From CAYSEW01 sp964430245 (GTDB lineage: Bacteria > Bacteroidota > Bacteroidia > Flavobacteriales_D > Parvicellaceae), in the NCBI GenBank assembly GCA_964430245.1, contig CAYSEW010000046.1:1-12395 (forward strand): a DNA stretch of 12,395 nt, given 5' to 3'. Position numbers and translations under genes: made by a program. The notes under the pieces are model-generated. The model saw nothing but the letters and a program-made list of their open reading frames with translations. It searched no databases and was not told where the DNA came from. This document shows positions 1 to 7,632 of this stretch, in pieces (the stretch's first letter is position 1; each line of letters begins with the position of its first letter).

Positions 1-1179
1 ATTATCGCATATTATCGTGTGCTAAATGGGAGTATAAACAAAGGAGATCAGGTCAAGTTCTTTAATACAGGAAGAATTTATAATGCTGATGAAATAGGCG
101 TTTTGAAATTGGATTTATACCCCAAAAAACAAGTAAATACAGGAGATGTAGGGTATATAATTAGCGGAGTAAAGAAAGCCAATGAAGTAAAAGTTGGTGA
201 TACGATTACCAGTGTTGCTAACCCTTGTTCTGAAGCTGTATTGGGTTTTGAGGATGTGAAGCCAATGGTTTTTGCTGGAATATATCCAGTTGATACTGAT
301 GATTATGAAGAATTGAGAGCTTCCATGGAAAAATTGCAATTAAATGATGCTTCATTAGTTTTTGAACCAGAATCTTCTGTAGCACTTGGGTTTGGTTTTA
401 GATGTGGTTTCTTAGGGATGCTTCATATGGAGATTATTCAAGAAAGACTAGAAAGAGAATTTAACATGGTAGTAATTACTACCGTACCTAATGTATCCTA
501 CAAGGTTTACATGAAAAAAGAATTAGAAGAGGTTATTGTAAACAATCCTTCTGAGTTGCCAGACCCATCTAAAACGGAATGGATAGAGGAGCCTTATATT
601 TCAGCCCAGATTATCACAAAATCTGAATTTGTAGGAACAGTAATGAATTTATGTATTGAAAAAAGGGGGGACCTTAAGAATCAGGTTTATTTAACTCAGG
701 ATAGAGTTGAGTTAAGTTTTAATATGCCTTTGTCTGAAATTGTTTTTGATTTTTATGACCGTTTAAAAACGGTAAGTAGGGGTTATGCGTCATTTGATTA
801 TTCTCCAACAGGGTATCAAAAATCTGATCTTATTAAATTGGATTTATTATTGAATGCAGAACCAGTTGATGCATTATCTGCATTAGTACATAGGAGTAAT
901 GCTTTCAATTTAGGTAAAAAGATCTGCTTGAAATTAAAAGAATTAATCCCAAGACAACAATTTGAAATTCCAATACAGGCAGCTATTGGAGCAAAAATAA
1001 TTGCTCGTGAAACCATAAAGGCTTTAAGAAAGGATGTTACTGCTAAATGTTATGGTGGAGATATTACTAGGAAAAGAAAATTATTGGAAAAACAAAAAGC
1101 AGGTAAAAAAAGAATGAGACAGGTAGGAAAGGTAGAAGTTCCTCAGGAAGCTTTTTTAGCAGTTTTAAAATTAGATTGA
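1..1179 (+). CDS. lepA: Elongation factor 4 (LepA), C-terminal two thirds, 5' end off the window
   Basis: The frame is open from base 1 (IIAYYRVLNG...), so the gene starts upstream; 392 residues are present against about 595 in whole LepA. LepA is a ribosome-associated translational GTPase, known for back-translocation in vitro and for a role in 30S assembly. The G domain is missing here. What remains, in order: the end of the beta-barrel domain II (about residues 1-75, with NTGRIYNADEIGVLK), domain III (about 86-165, with EPESSVALGFGFRCGFLGML), the EF-G-like C domain (about 196-275, with the RGDL and MPLSEIVFDFYDRLK blocks) and the LepA-specific C-terminal domain (about 283-390, with LVHRSNAFNLGKK, RQQFEIPIQAAIGAKIIARE, and AKCYGGDITRKRKLLEKQK). 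These blocks are diagnostic of LepA rather than EF-G. The protein ends in a normal place. Its TGA stop is directly followed by the opposing gene's stop, giving the palindrome TGATCA. Confidence 0.97.
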   Translation: MIAYYRVLNGSINKGDQVKFFNTGRIYNADEIGVLKLDLYPKKQVNTGDVGYIISGVKKANEVKVGDTITSVANPCSEAVLGFEDVKPMVFAGIYPVDTDDYEELRASMEKLQLNDASLVFEPESSVALGFGFRCGFLGMLHMEIIQERLEREFNMVVITTVPNVSYKVYMKKELEEVIVNNPSELPDPSKTEWIEEPYISAQIITKSEFVGTVMNLCIEKRGDLKNQVYLTQDRVELSFNMPLSEIVFDFYDRLKTVSRGYASFDYSPTGYQKSDLIKLDLLLNAEPVDALSALVHRSNAFNLGKKICLKLKELIPRQQFEIPIQAAIGAKIIARETIKALRKDVTAKCYGGDITRKRKLLEKQKAGKKRMRQVGKVEVPQEAFLAVLKLD

Positions 1180-4100
1180 TCAGAAAAAAGCTCGAATCTG
1201 TACTCCCCCAGAATGTATTGTTGAGGTATCGTAAGATTTTCTCCCATTATAATTAAATGTTAGCTGTAAGTTATTGGCTAAGGTCCTTTGATAAGAAATA
1301 GTCCAGGTAGCATTGTTTCCAGGCTGAAGTGACTCTAGCATTTCAAAAGCAATGGAGGTATTGGTTTGACCATTGAACTTTATGTATATATATTTAATAT
1401 TGGCTGAAAAACTTCCTTTTTTTAATTGATTGTATCTCAGGTCCAACCCAAGATCAGTAAGATAGGCTTGTTCAGTTCCAGATTCAGGACTGTTGATCTT
1501 TTCAGAGTAGCTTGTATTAATGGAAATTCGAAATTTGGTATTGGGTTGATAGGATAATTTTGATTCTATTTTTTCAATTTCAATTTCATAATTTCTAGAA
1601 GGGGCATAGTCGGATTGATTTGTTTTGATACCCTGCTCAGTATTGATTAATACACTTATAAGCCTCGTGATATTCCACCTTAACTTAATTTCATTAAAAC
1701 TTCGTGACCTTGTATCAAATCCATTTAATAATAATAATTTATTCCTATAGTCTTGAAACGTGTATTCAAGGCCAAATTTTGGGTTGGAACGATTAAAAAA
1801 GAGGCTATTCCTGAATGAATTGGTAATTCCTTGTAATAATGTGTCAGAAAGGTTATTGGAAAAAGGATTGATAAAATCATTTAAATCTAATGAAGATGTT
1901 TTCTTTTCAGATCTTAAGGCAGTTTGTGAATTGAATCGATTGATAAATTTCGCCAATTTAGATTTAGATTTAAAGTAATACCTTGGGTTGATATTCAATA
2001 CCTGGCTTAATTGATAGCTATATACTTTTATGTAGGTGTTGGAAGGAGTAAATATTCTAATATAAGAAGCTTGATCCTGATATTGTGCAATTTCAAACTC
2101 ATTAAGGTCTTTAACGCCATCATCATTATAATCTATCCATGTATATACTCCTTGACCTGCAGGAACTTCAAAATAAACAAATTCTTTTCTTAACTCTAAG
2201 CCAGATCCAATTTCATAATAGGTCTTAGAATTGATCATGCCTTTTAATATTCTTAATTGGTAATCCACTCTGCTAGTAATTGAGTTTTCAGGTTGAATAT
2301 TGGTTAGTGAAGTGTCAAGAATAGACAACATTCGATAAGTAGCTCCAGCCTGAAATCTATGTTTGGGGTTATTTAAGAGTGAAAAGTTGATTCCAGGGCT
2401 TCTTGCATATGTAGCCCTTTTGAGATTTTGCTCATTTTTGAACCAATCATACCTTTCCTGATAAAACAATTTAAAATTATTTTTAGAGGAGTCACCTTGT
2501 TGTAAATATACCTTCCAATCATAAAACCGATATGAGTTTGTGCTTAAGGTGTCTTGTGTTATAAAGATATTTTCTTCATGGATATCTTCAAATCCAATCC
2601 TAATTGAATTAAATGATTTATAAATATTGGATTGATGTCTTAAAAATGAGGTTTCTCTAATACCATTACTTACTAAATAGCTGGCATCAACATCTGCATT
2701 TATCCCTTCAGACCAGTTGATTTTTAGGTCATTTTTATACCCAGAATATGCAGTGTCTATATGATAAGTATTGAATTGGTAAGAAATTTTATCTTTTTTG
2801 TTTTTAAGAAGATTTATTTTTCCAATACCTGTATATTGATTTCCTGAAATATCTTGAAATTGTATATTCCAATTTCTTTCAAACTCTACTTCTCTGAATC
2901 TTTCAATTCTTTTGAAATTATCAGAAATACCTTCAAAGTCAATCGAGGTAGAAATGTCCCACTTTTTGTTGCTTTTCATATTGTGAACCCATGTGTATCT
3001 ACCAGCATATCCTAAATTATTGTTATTATCAATACTTGAAAAAGTATTTAGGTCTTCGTTAGAAAGAGCTAATTCAATTTTTGAAAAGGATTTGTTGCCA
3101 TATTTTTTTTCCACACCTGCAGTTACCATTTGTCTTTTTTTAGGCGTTATGAGCATTCTTATTGGAGCATAGGAGCCATTATGAATAATGTTTCCATTAA
3201 CTGTATCTGGTGCTGTCCATTGATAGACCCTTCCAAAGGCATTGTAATCGGATAGTATGTAGTCTCCATTTCCTTGACCTACTGAACTAAATACAAGCTG
3301 ATAATAGGCGCTGTCAGAAGAAGTTGAATAAACATATACTTCATAACCTAAGCTGTCAATTTTTTTATATAATGTCATTTCATTGTTGAAGCCGACACTG
3401 TCTATACTTGGAGCAATAGCCGAATCTAGCTGATCACCAACACTGGAAAGAAGGTCTCTGTCTACTTGATTTAGTTCTTGTTGGAGTGATTGGTTTTTAC
3501 TATCCTGTTCTGCGTATACGTTTAAGAAATAAGACCAATTATTTTTAGAGTATTCATTGCTGTTCTGCAATAAAGACCTTGCGTAATTTTTGTCACTATA
3601 CTGGAATTCGACATAAATTCTTTTGTCTTTTGTTATTAGATGATTGGTAGTAAATGTTAATTCAGCGGTATTGTAATCAATGACATAATCGTACTGTTGT
3701 CCCCTTTGAAGTTGCTTTCCGTCAATATAGACCCTTTCAGTACCACTTAAAATTATAATAAAGGGCTCATTTTCTTCACCCGTTAGTCTATAGGGGCCTT
3801 GATTTCCTTCAATACCCATTAAAACATTTCTTGCAAATTTCCCTTTACTTATAGCAGCGCTAAATTGTGTTTTAAATACCCCGTCATTATTTTGTTTAGA
3901 ATATTCATAGGTAGCTCCTTGGCCTCTTTTTTGATAAGTTAAAAAGTAACCTTTAGGTTTTTTAAGCCAAAAATCACCGGCAATTAATTTCCAGTCGTCA
4001 GAAAATAATTGGATATATACTTGGTCAAAATCCTGTAATTGTTGGGTGTTGCCTTGAGGTTGTATTGGAATGTTATCATCGGTAATTGAAGCAAGAATCT

Positions 4101-4623
4101 CTATGTCTTGAGAAATTTTACCTGCTAGTTGTAGATTTAGATTAGAATTTAACGATAGATTTTGATTGTTTCCAAAGAATGCTCCCCTTGAAATACTCCC
4201 AGATTTATTCAATCCTTTCATTCCTAAGAGATCTCTATTTTCCGGTAGAGCAGAAAACCTAATTGGTTTAAATTGTACACTTTCGTCTAGAATCATAATA
4301 TTGGAATCTCGTAATTGAAATACTTTATTAAAATCAAAGTATAATATTCTGTATTGGAATATTAAAGTGTCATTTATAGGAACAATTGGAGTAAACAGGG
4401 CATTGCTTCCATCTATAAAATAATGGCCAGTATTTAAAGTGTCGCCATTTTTATATGTTACAACTACATGATCGGCTAAAACAGAAACACTATCAATTTG
4501 TAATTGATTATCTGATACATAAAGTGTTTTTGTCCTATAATTATTTGTAAGTGATTGTGAATAATAAGACGAGCCTATTATTAATAATAAACAAATTATA
4601 TAGTATTGAAATTTGAAAAACAT
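1180..4623 (-). CDS. Large outer-membrane beta-barrel protein, Bacteroidota-specific uncharacterised family
   Basis: About 1147 residues from ATG at 4623; an upstream in-frame ATG at 4650 would add nine residues. I prefer 4623 because it gives a compact signal peptide (MFFKFQYYIICLLLIIGSS) with cleavage near YYSQS. Residue numbers below count from 4650. The N-terminal half has a conserved block at about 152-216 (SRGAFFGNNQNLSLNSNLNL, then LAGKISQDIEILASITDD, IPIQPQGNTQQLQDFDQVYI). A second block at about 284-358 contains GPYRLTGEENEPFII, GTERVYIDGKQLQRGQQYDY and VEFQYSDKNYARS. I recognise both from large uncharacterised Bacteroidota proteins. The rest is alternating amphipathic strands ending in RAFF; a terminal Phe is typical of substrates of the barrel-assembly machinery. 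An acidic EF-hand-like loop (DYNDDGVKDLNE, 840-851) may bind calcium. Function is unknown. It is not SprA (too short) and has no TonB-box or SusC features. It is transcribed alone, tail to tail with lepA. Confidence 0.85.
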   Translation of the reverse strand: MFFKFQYYIICLLLIIGSSYYSQSLTNNYRTKTLYVSDNQLQIDSVSVLADHVVVTYKNGDTLNTGHYFIDGSNALFTPIVPINDTLIFQYRILYFDFNKVFQLRDSNIMILDESVQFKPIRFSALPENRDLLGMKGLNKSGSISRGAFFGNNQNLSLNSNLNLQLAGKISQDIEILASITDDNIPIQPQGNTQQLQDFDQVYIQLFSDDWKLIAGDFWLKKPKGYFLTYQKRGQGATYEYSKQNNDGVFKTQFSAAISKGKFARNVLMGIEGNQGPYRLTGEENEPFIIILSGTERVYIDGKQLQRGQQYDYVIDYNTAELTFTTNHLITKDKRIYVEFQYSDKNYARSLLQNSNEYSKNNWSYFLNVYAEQDSKNQSLQQELNQVDRDLLSSVGDQLDSAIAPSIDSVGFNNEMTLYKKIDSLGYEVYVYSTSSDSAYYQLVFSSVGQGNGDYILSDYNAFGRVYQWTAPDTVNGNIIHNGSYAPIRMLITPKKRQMVTAGVEKKYGNKSFSKIELALSNEDLNTFSSIDNNNNLGYAGRYTWVHNMKSNKKWDISTSIDFEGISDNFKRIERFREVEFERNWNIQFQDISGNQYTGIGKINLLKNKKDKISYQFNTYHIDTAYSGYKNDLKINWSEGINADVDASYLVSNGIRETSFLRHQSNIYKSFNSIRIGFEDIHEENIFITQDTLSTNSYRFYDWKVYLQQGDSSKNNFKLFYQERYDWFKNEQNLKRATYARSPGINFSLLNNPKHRFQAGATYRMLSILDTSLTNIQPENSITSRVDYQLRILKGMINSKTYYEIGSGLELRKEFVYFEVPAGQGVYTWIDYNDDGVKDLNEFEIAQYQDQASYIRIFTPSNTYIKVYSYQLSQVLNINPRYYFKSKSKLAKFINRFNSQTALRSEKKTSSLDLNDFINPFSNNLSDTLLQGITNSFRNSLFFNRSNPKFGLEYTFQDYRNKLLLLNGFDTRSRSFNEIKLRWNITRLISVLINTEQGIKTNQSDYAPSRNYEIEIEKIESKLSYQPNTKFRISINTSYSEKINSPESGTEQAYLTDLGLDLRYNQLKKGSFSANIKYIYIKFNGQTNTSIAFEMLESLQPGNNATWTISYQRTLANNLQLTFNYNGRKSYDTSTIHSGGVQIRAFF

Positions 4624-4775
4624 ATAAGTTTTACAGAAAGATAACAACATTAAAATAACGTATAGTAATATAAAATGTTATAAGTGTTTTATATTCTAAG
4701 ATGAAATATTTAATAGATATATTATATTTACATTTATATCTAACTGTTTAAAGGTTCAATGATAAATAATAAAGA
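4624..4775. promoter_or_regulatory. Divergent intergenic region between the barrel gene and the peptide-binding lipoprotein gene
   Basis: This AT-rich gap separates two genes that read away from each other, so it must carry promoters or a promoter for both. I searched for the Bacteroidota -7 element TAnnTTTG and the -33 TTTG and found no good match on either strand. No strong ribosome-binding site precedes either start. If the barrel gene starts at 4650, the gap shrinks to 125 bases. The promoter role is inferred from gene orientation alone. Confidence 0.4.
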
Positions 4776-6536
4776 ATGAAAAAAGTACTGATCATCCTAT
4801 TTTCAATCATTTTAGTTACTTCATGTAATGTTGAAGAAAAGAACACGGATCCTCCATTAAAGAAAGCTAATGGGTATTGGATAAGTCCAGGGGGTTTAAA
4901 ATACAAGCTATATTCTGGTGGAATCTTTAAGATTAATGAAATAAATAATTTTAAAAGTCTATTCCCTCATAGCATTGTAGATGCAGTTTCAGCTAGGATT
5001 GGCTCACAAATCTATCAAGGACTTTTTAAGTTAGACCAGAGAACACTTGAGGTCAAAAAGTGTTTAGCTTCTTCTTATGAAGAGAATGACGATGGCACCG
5101 TGATCACCATTAAAATACATGATAATGTTTTTTTCCATGATAACCCTTGTTTTAAGGGTTCAAAAGGAAGAAATATGACGGCACATGATGCTAAATATGC
5201 ATTTGATATGCTTTGTGAAAAAAGGGGAGATAATTCTTTGTTTAGTTTGTTTGTAGATAGAGTGAAAGGAGCAAGAGATTATTATGAATCTACAGTAGCT
5301 AAGGACCCATTGGTTGGAGGAGTTCCTGGAATAACTGTTTTGGATGATTATACTATTAAAATAGAATTAGAAAAACCTTGTTCGTTTTTCAAAAAAGTAT
5401 TGACTCATAATGGTTGCTGGATTTTCCCTAGAGAGGCGTATGATAAATATGGAGAAGAAATGAGAGTTAAATGTGTAGGAACAGGTCCTTTTGTAGCTAA
5501 AGATATTAAGGATGGTTCTTATGTGAGATTAGTGAAAAATAAAACTTATTGGGAGAAGGATGTTCATGGCAATCAATTGCCTTATTTAGATGTTGTGAAA
5601 ATCACCTTTTCTAAAGACAAAAAAACTGAATTAGCAAATTTCAGGAAAGGTAATCTAGATATGGTATGGGTATTACCAGTTGAAGATATGCAAGATGCAG
5701 TGGCTAATTTTGCTGAAGTAGAAAGAGGTAATTCAACAGAGTTTGAATATCAACAGAAAAATGGACTAACTATTCAATATTATAGTTTTCTAACAACTTC
5801 AAATATTTTTAGTGATAAAAGAATTCGTATGGCATTTAATTATGCAATTGATAGAGAAGCGCTAGTTAAATATACCCTCCAAGGAGAAGGTGAACCTGCA
5901 TTACATGGATTAATTCCAAAATTCAAGGAATATGATAATTCAGTTATTGATGGTTTTACTTTTGATAAAGATAAAGCTAAGAAGCTTTTAAAGGAAGCAG
6001 GGTACCCTAATGGAAATTCATTTCCTGCTATCTCTCTACATGTTAATCAGGATGGGACCAATAATATTGTTATTGCCGAGGCCATCCAACATATGCTTAA
6101 AGAGAATTTAGGAATAGATCTAAAGATAGAAGCGCTTGCCTCTAATAATCTCCTTATAGAGAGATTTCAATATGGTAAAACAGATTTTTTCAGAACTGCA
6201 TGGGTAGCAGATTATCCAGATCCTGAGAATTTTTTAAAGTTATTTTATAGTAAAACAATTCCTGATAATCCAAACGAAAGGTCATTTCCAAATACTTCAA
6301 GGTTTAGCAATGCAGATTTTGATAATTCATTTGAGATTGCAACTACATCAATGGATAGTTTAACAAGAATAATTAATTATCAAAAATGTGATAGTATACT
6401 TATAGCAGAGGCTGCTTTTATGCCATTGTATTACGAACAATACATAAGAATGCTTCAAAAGAATATTATGGCATTTCCAATTAATGGAATGGAATACAGA
6501 GATCTATCAAGGGTCTTTATTTCTAAAGATGAATAG
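4776..6536 (+). CDS. Peptide ABC transporter substrate-binding lipoprotein (SBP family 5, OppA/DppA type)
   Basis: 586 residues, the usual size for extracytoplasmic family-5 solute-binding proteins, which capture oligopeptides or similar ligands for an ABC importer. The start gives a lipoprotein signal (MKKVLIILFSIILVTSC) with lipobox VTSC and lipidated Cys17. Family blocks in order: RIGSQIYQGLFKLD (about 74-87); LASSYEENDDGTVITIKI with the following FFHD (97-122); NMTAHDAKYAFDML (133-146); GTGPF (235-239) with YWEKD shortly after; FSDKRIRMAFNYAIDREALV (345-364), the most diagnostic block; AKKLLKEAGYP (401-411); and WVADYPDPENFLKLFYS (476-492). No permease or ATPase genes are adjacent, so its transporter is encoded elsewhere or it acts alone. 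EE at positions +3 and +4 after the Cys resembles the Bacteroidota lipoprotein surface-export signal, although a binding protein serving an inner-membrane importer would be expected to stay periplasmic. The ligand cannot be predicted. Confidence 0.93.
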   Translation: MKKVLIILFSIILVTSCNVEEKNTDPPLKKANGYWISPGGLKYKLYSGGIFKINEINNFKSLFPHSIVDAVSARIGSQIYQGLFKLDQRTLEVKKCLASSYEENDDGTVITIKIHDNVFFHDNPCFKGSKGRNMTAHDAKYAFDMLCEKRGDNSLFSLFVDRVKGARDYYESTVAKDPLVGGVPGITVLDDYTIKIELEKPCSFFKKVLTHNGCWIFPREAYDKYGEEMRVKCVGTGPFVAKDIKDGSYVRLVKNKTYWEKDVHGNQLPYLDVVKITFSKDKKTELANFRKGNLDMVWVLPVEDMQDAVANFAEVERGNSTEFEYQQKNGLTIQYYSFLTTSNIFSDKRIRMAFNYAIDREALVKYTLQGEGEPALHGLIPKFKEYDNSVIDGFTFDKDKAKKLLKEAGYPNGNSFPAISLHVNQDGTNNIVIAEAIQHMLKENLGIDLKIEALASNNLLIERFQYGKTDFFRTAWVADYPDPENFLKLFYSKTIPDNPNERSFPNTSRFSNADFDNSFEIATTSMDSLTRIINYQKCDSILIAEAAFMPLYYEQYIRMLQKNIMAFPINGMEYRDLSRVFISKDE

Positions 6537-6644
6537 AACGTTTATCTACTGCTTTTAATAGTAGGGTGTTTATAAATAATCACATTTATTTTCTATATAA
6601 ATAATATTGGTGGCAAATTTGTAGTTATAATAATTTACTACAAA

Positions 6645-7631
6645 ATGATCTACAGAATATTTCCAATATTACTATTAGCTATTTTGATTTCCTGTGTGCC
6701 TGCAAGGAAGTTTGAAGAAATTTCAGCTAAACAAAAGTTATGCGCTGAAGAGCTAGAAAGCTTAAAAAAAATGTCCATTGACCTTGAAACATTAAATACT
6801 GAGCTACAATCAGGTTTTGATCAAATGAAAGATAAGGTGTCAAGACTTGAATCGGATACAACGTTATTGGGAAAAGCACTTAGAATTAAGGAAAAACAAT
6901 ATGATAAAATAGACGATCTGAATCAAAGAATTCAAAACCAATTAGAATCATTACAACAAGGGACTAGGTATGAATTAGAAAAAAGAGAAGCTGAATTAGA
7001 AGCTACTAGGTTAGAACTTCAAAAAAGAGAAGATGAATTAAGAGCGCTGGAAATTGAATTGAATAAAAAGAAATCAGACCTTGAGTCATTGTCAATGGAA
7101 TTGAAATCAAGAGAGAGAAGAGTAAAAGAATTAGAGGAATTGATTGCTAAAAAGGATGCTGCGGTAAAAGCATTAAAAGAAAAGGTGGCCAATGCCTTAT
7201 TAGGATTTAAAGACAAAGGGCTAACTGTTGAGCAAAAAAATGGTAAGGTATATATTAGTATGGAAGCAAAATTACTTTTTGCTTCAGCCAGTACTAAGGT
7301 AGATGATGAAGGAAAAAAAGCATTAATAGAATTAGCTAAAATTCTTCAGGAACAAAATGACCTTGAGGTATTGGTGGAAGGACATACTGATACGGATAAA
7401 ATGAGAGCATCTGGTCATCCAAGTGATAATTGGGAGTTAAGTGTCCTTAGAGCAACATCAGTAGTTAAAATAATGTTAGAAAACAGCTCTATGGATCCTG
7501 CTACAGTTACTGCTGCAGGAAGAAGTGAATTCTTGCCATTGGATGAGAATGATAAAGCAAAAAATAGAAGAATTGAAGTGATTTTGATCCCTAAATTGGA
7601 TGAGTTATTCGAGATTATTTCTAATGAATAA
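6645..7631 (+). CDS. OmpA-domain lipoprotein with a long coiled-coil spacer
   Basis: 328 residues. The signal MIYRIFPILLLAILISC has lipobox LISC with lipidated Cys17. Residues about 25-180 are charged and heptad-rich, predicted as coiled coil, and include five 14-residue units (111-180) of the type LxKRExELxALxxE. The C-terminal OmpA/MotB-like domain (about 195-315) binds peptidoglycan in the known family: EGHTDTD (245-251) carries Asp249, and NWELSVLRATSVVK (262-275) carries Arg269. Those two match the residues that grip diaminopimelate. AAGRSEFLPL and KNRRIEV (306-312) complete the signature. The likely role is tethering the outer membrane to the cell wall, with the coiled coil spanning the periplasm. 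It lies 108 bases after the peptide-binding gene on the same strand. A link to motility or secretion machinery is possible but has no support here. Confidence 0.93.
   Translation: MIYRIFPILLLAILISCVPARKFEEISAKQKLCAEELESLKKMSIDLETLNTELQSGFDQMKDKVSRLESDTTLLGKALRIKEKQYDKIDDLNQRIQNQLESLQQGTRYELEKREAELEATRLELQKREDELRALEIELNKKKSDLESLSMELKSRERRVKELEELIAKKDAAVKALKEKVANALLGFKDKGLTVEQKNGKVYISMEAKLLFASASTKVDDEGKKALIELAKILQEQNDLEVLVEGHTDTDKMRASGHPSDNWELSVLRATSVVKIMLENSSMDPATVTAAGRSEFLPLDENDKAKNRRIEVILIPKLDELFEIISNE
6975..7184 (+). repeat. Five imperfect 42-base (14-codon) tandem units inside the OmpA-domain gene
   Basis: The units begin at codons 111, 125, 139, 153 and 167, encoding LEKREAELEATRLE, LQKREDELRALEIE, LNKKKSDLESLSME, LKSRERRVKELEEL and IAKKDAAVKALKEK. 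The first two are also close in DNA: 6979-6998 and 7021-7040 differ at one base in 20. The 42-base period is two heptads, so gain or loss of a unit would keep both reading frame and coiled-coil register. Confidence 0.8.
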
Positions 7632-7632
7632 A

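Noticed and set aside
115..339. A 74-codon open frame antisense to lepA.
   Set aside because: lepA is unmistakable in this stretch, and the antisense product has no recognisable features.
1149..1192. Nine-base inverted repeat (AGCTTTTTT / AAAAAAGCT) spanning the lepA and barrel-gene stop codons, as a bidirectional terminator.
   Set aside because: The loop would be 26 bases, the stem has only two G-C pairs, and both arms lie in coding sequence; too weak to call.
6545..6565. Short hairpin (CTACT / AGTAG plus flanking G-U pairs) after the peptide-binding gene as a terminator.
   Set aside because: Only five Watson-Crick pairs and no T tract follows; easily a chance structure in AT-rich DNA.
6614..6621. 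CAAATTTG before the OmpA-domain gene as a -7 promoter element (consensus TAnnTTTG).
   Set aside because: First base mismatched, and no TTTG at the -33 position; not reliable enough to list.
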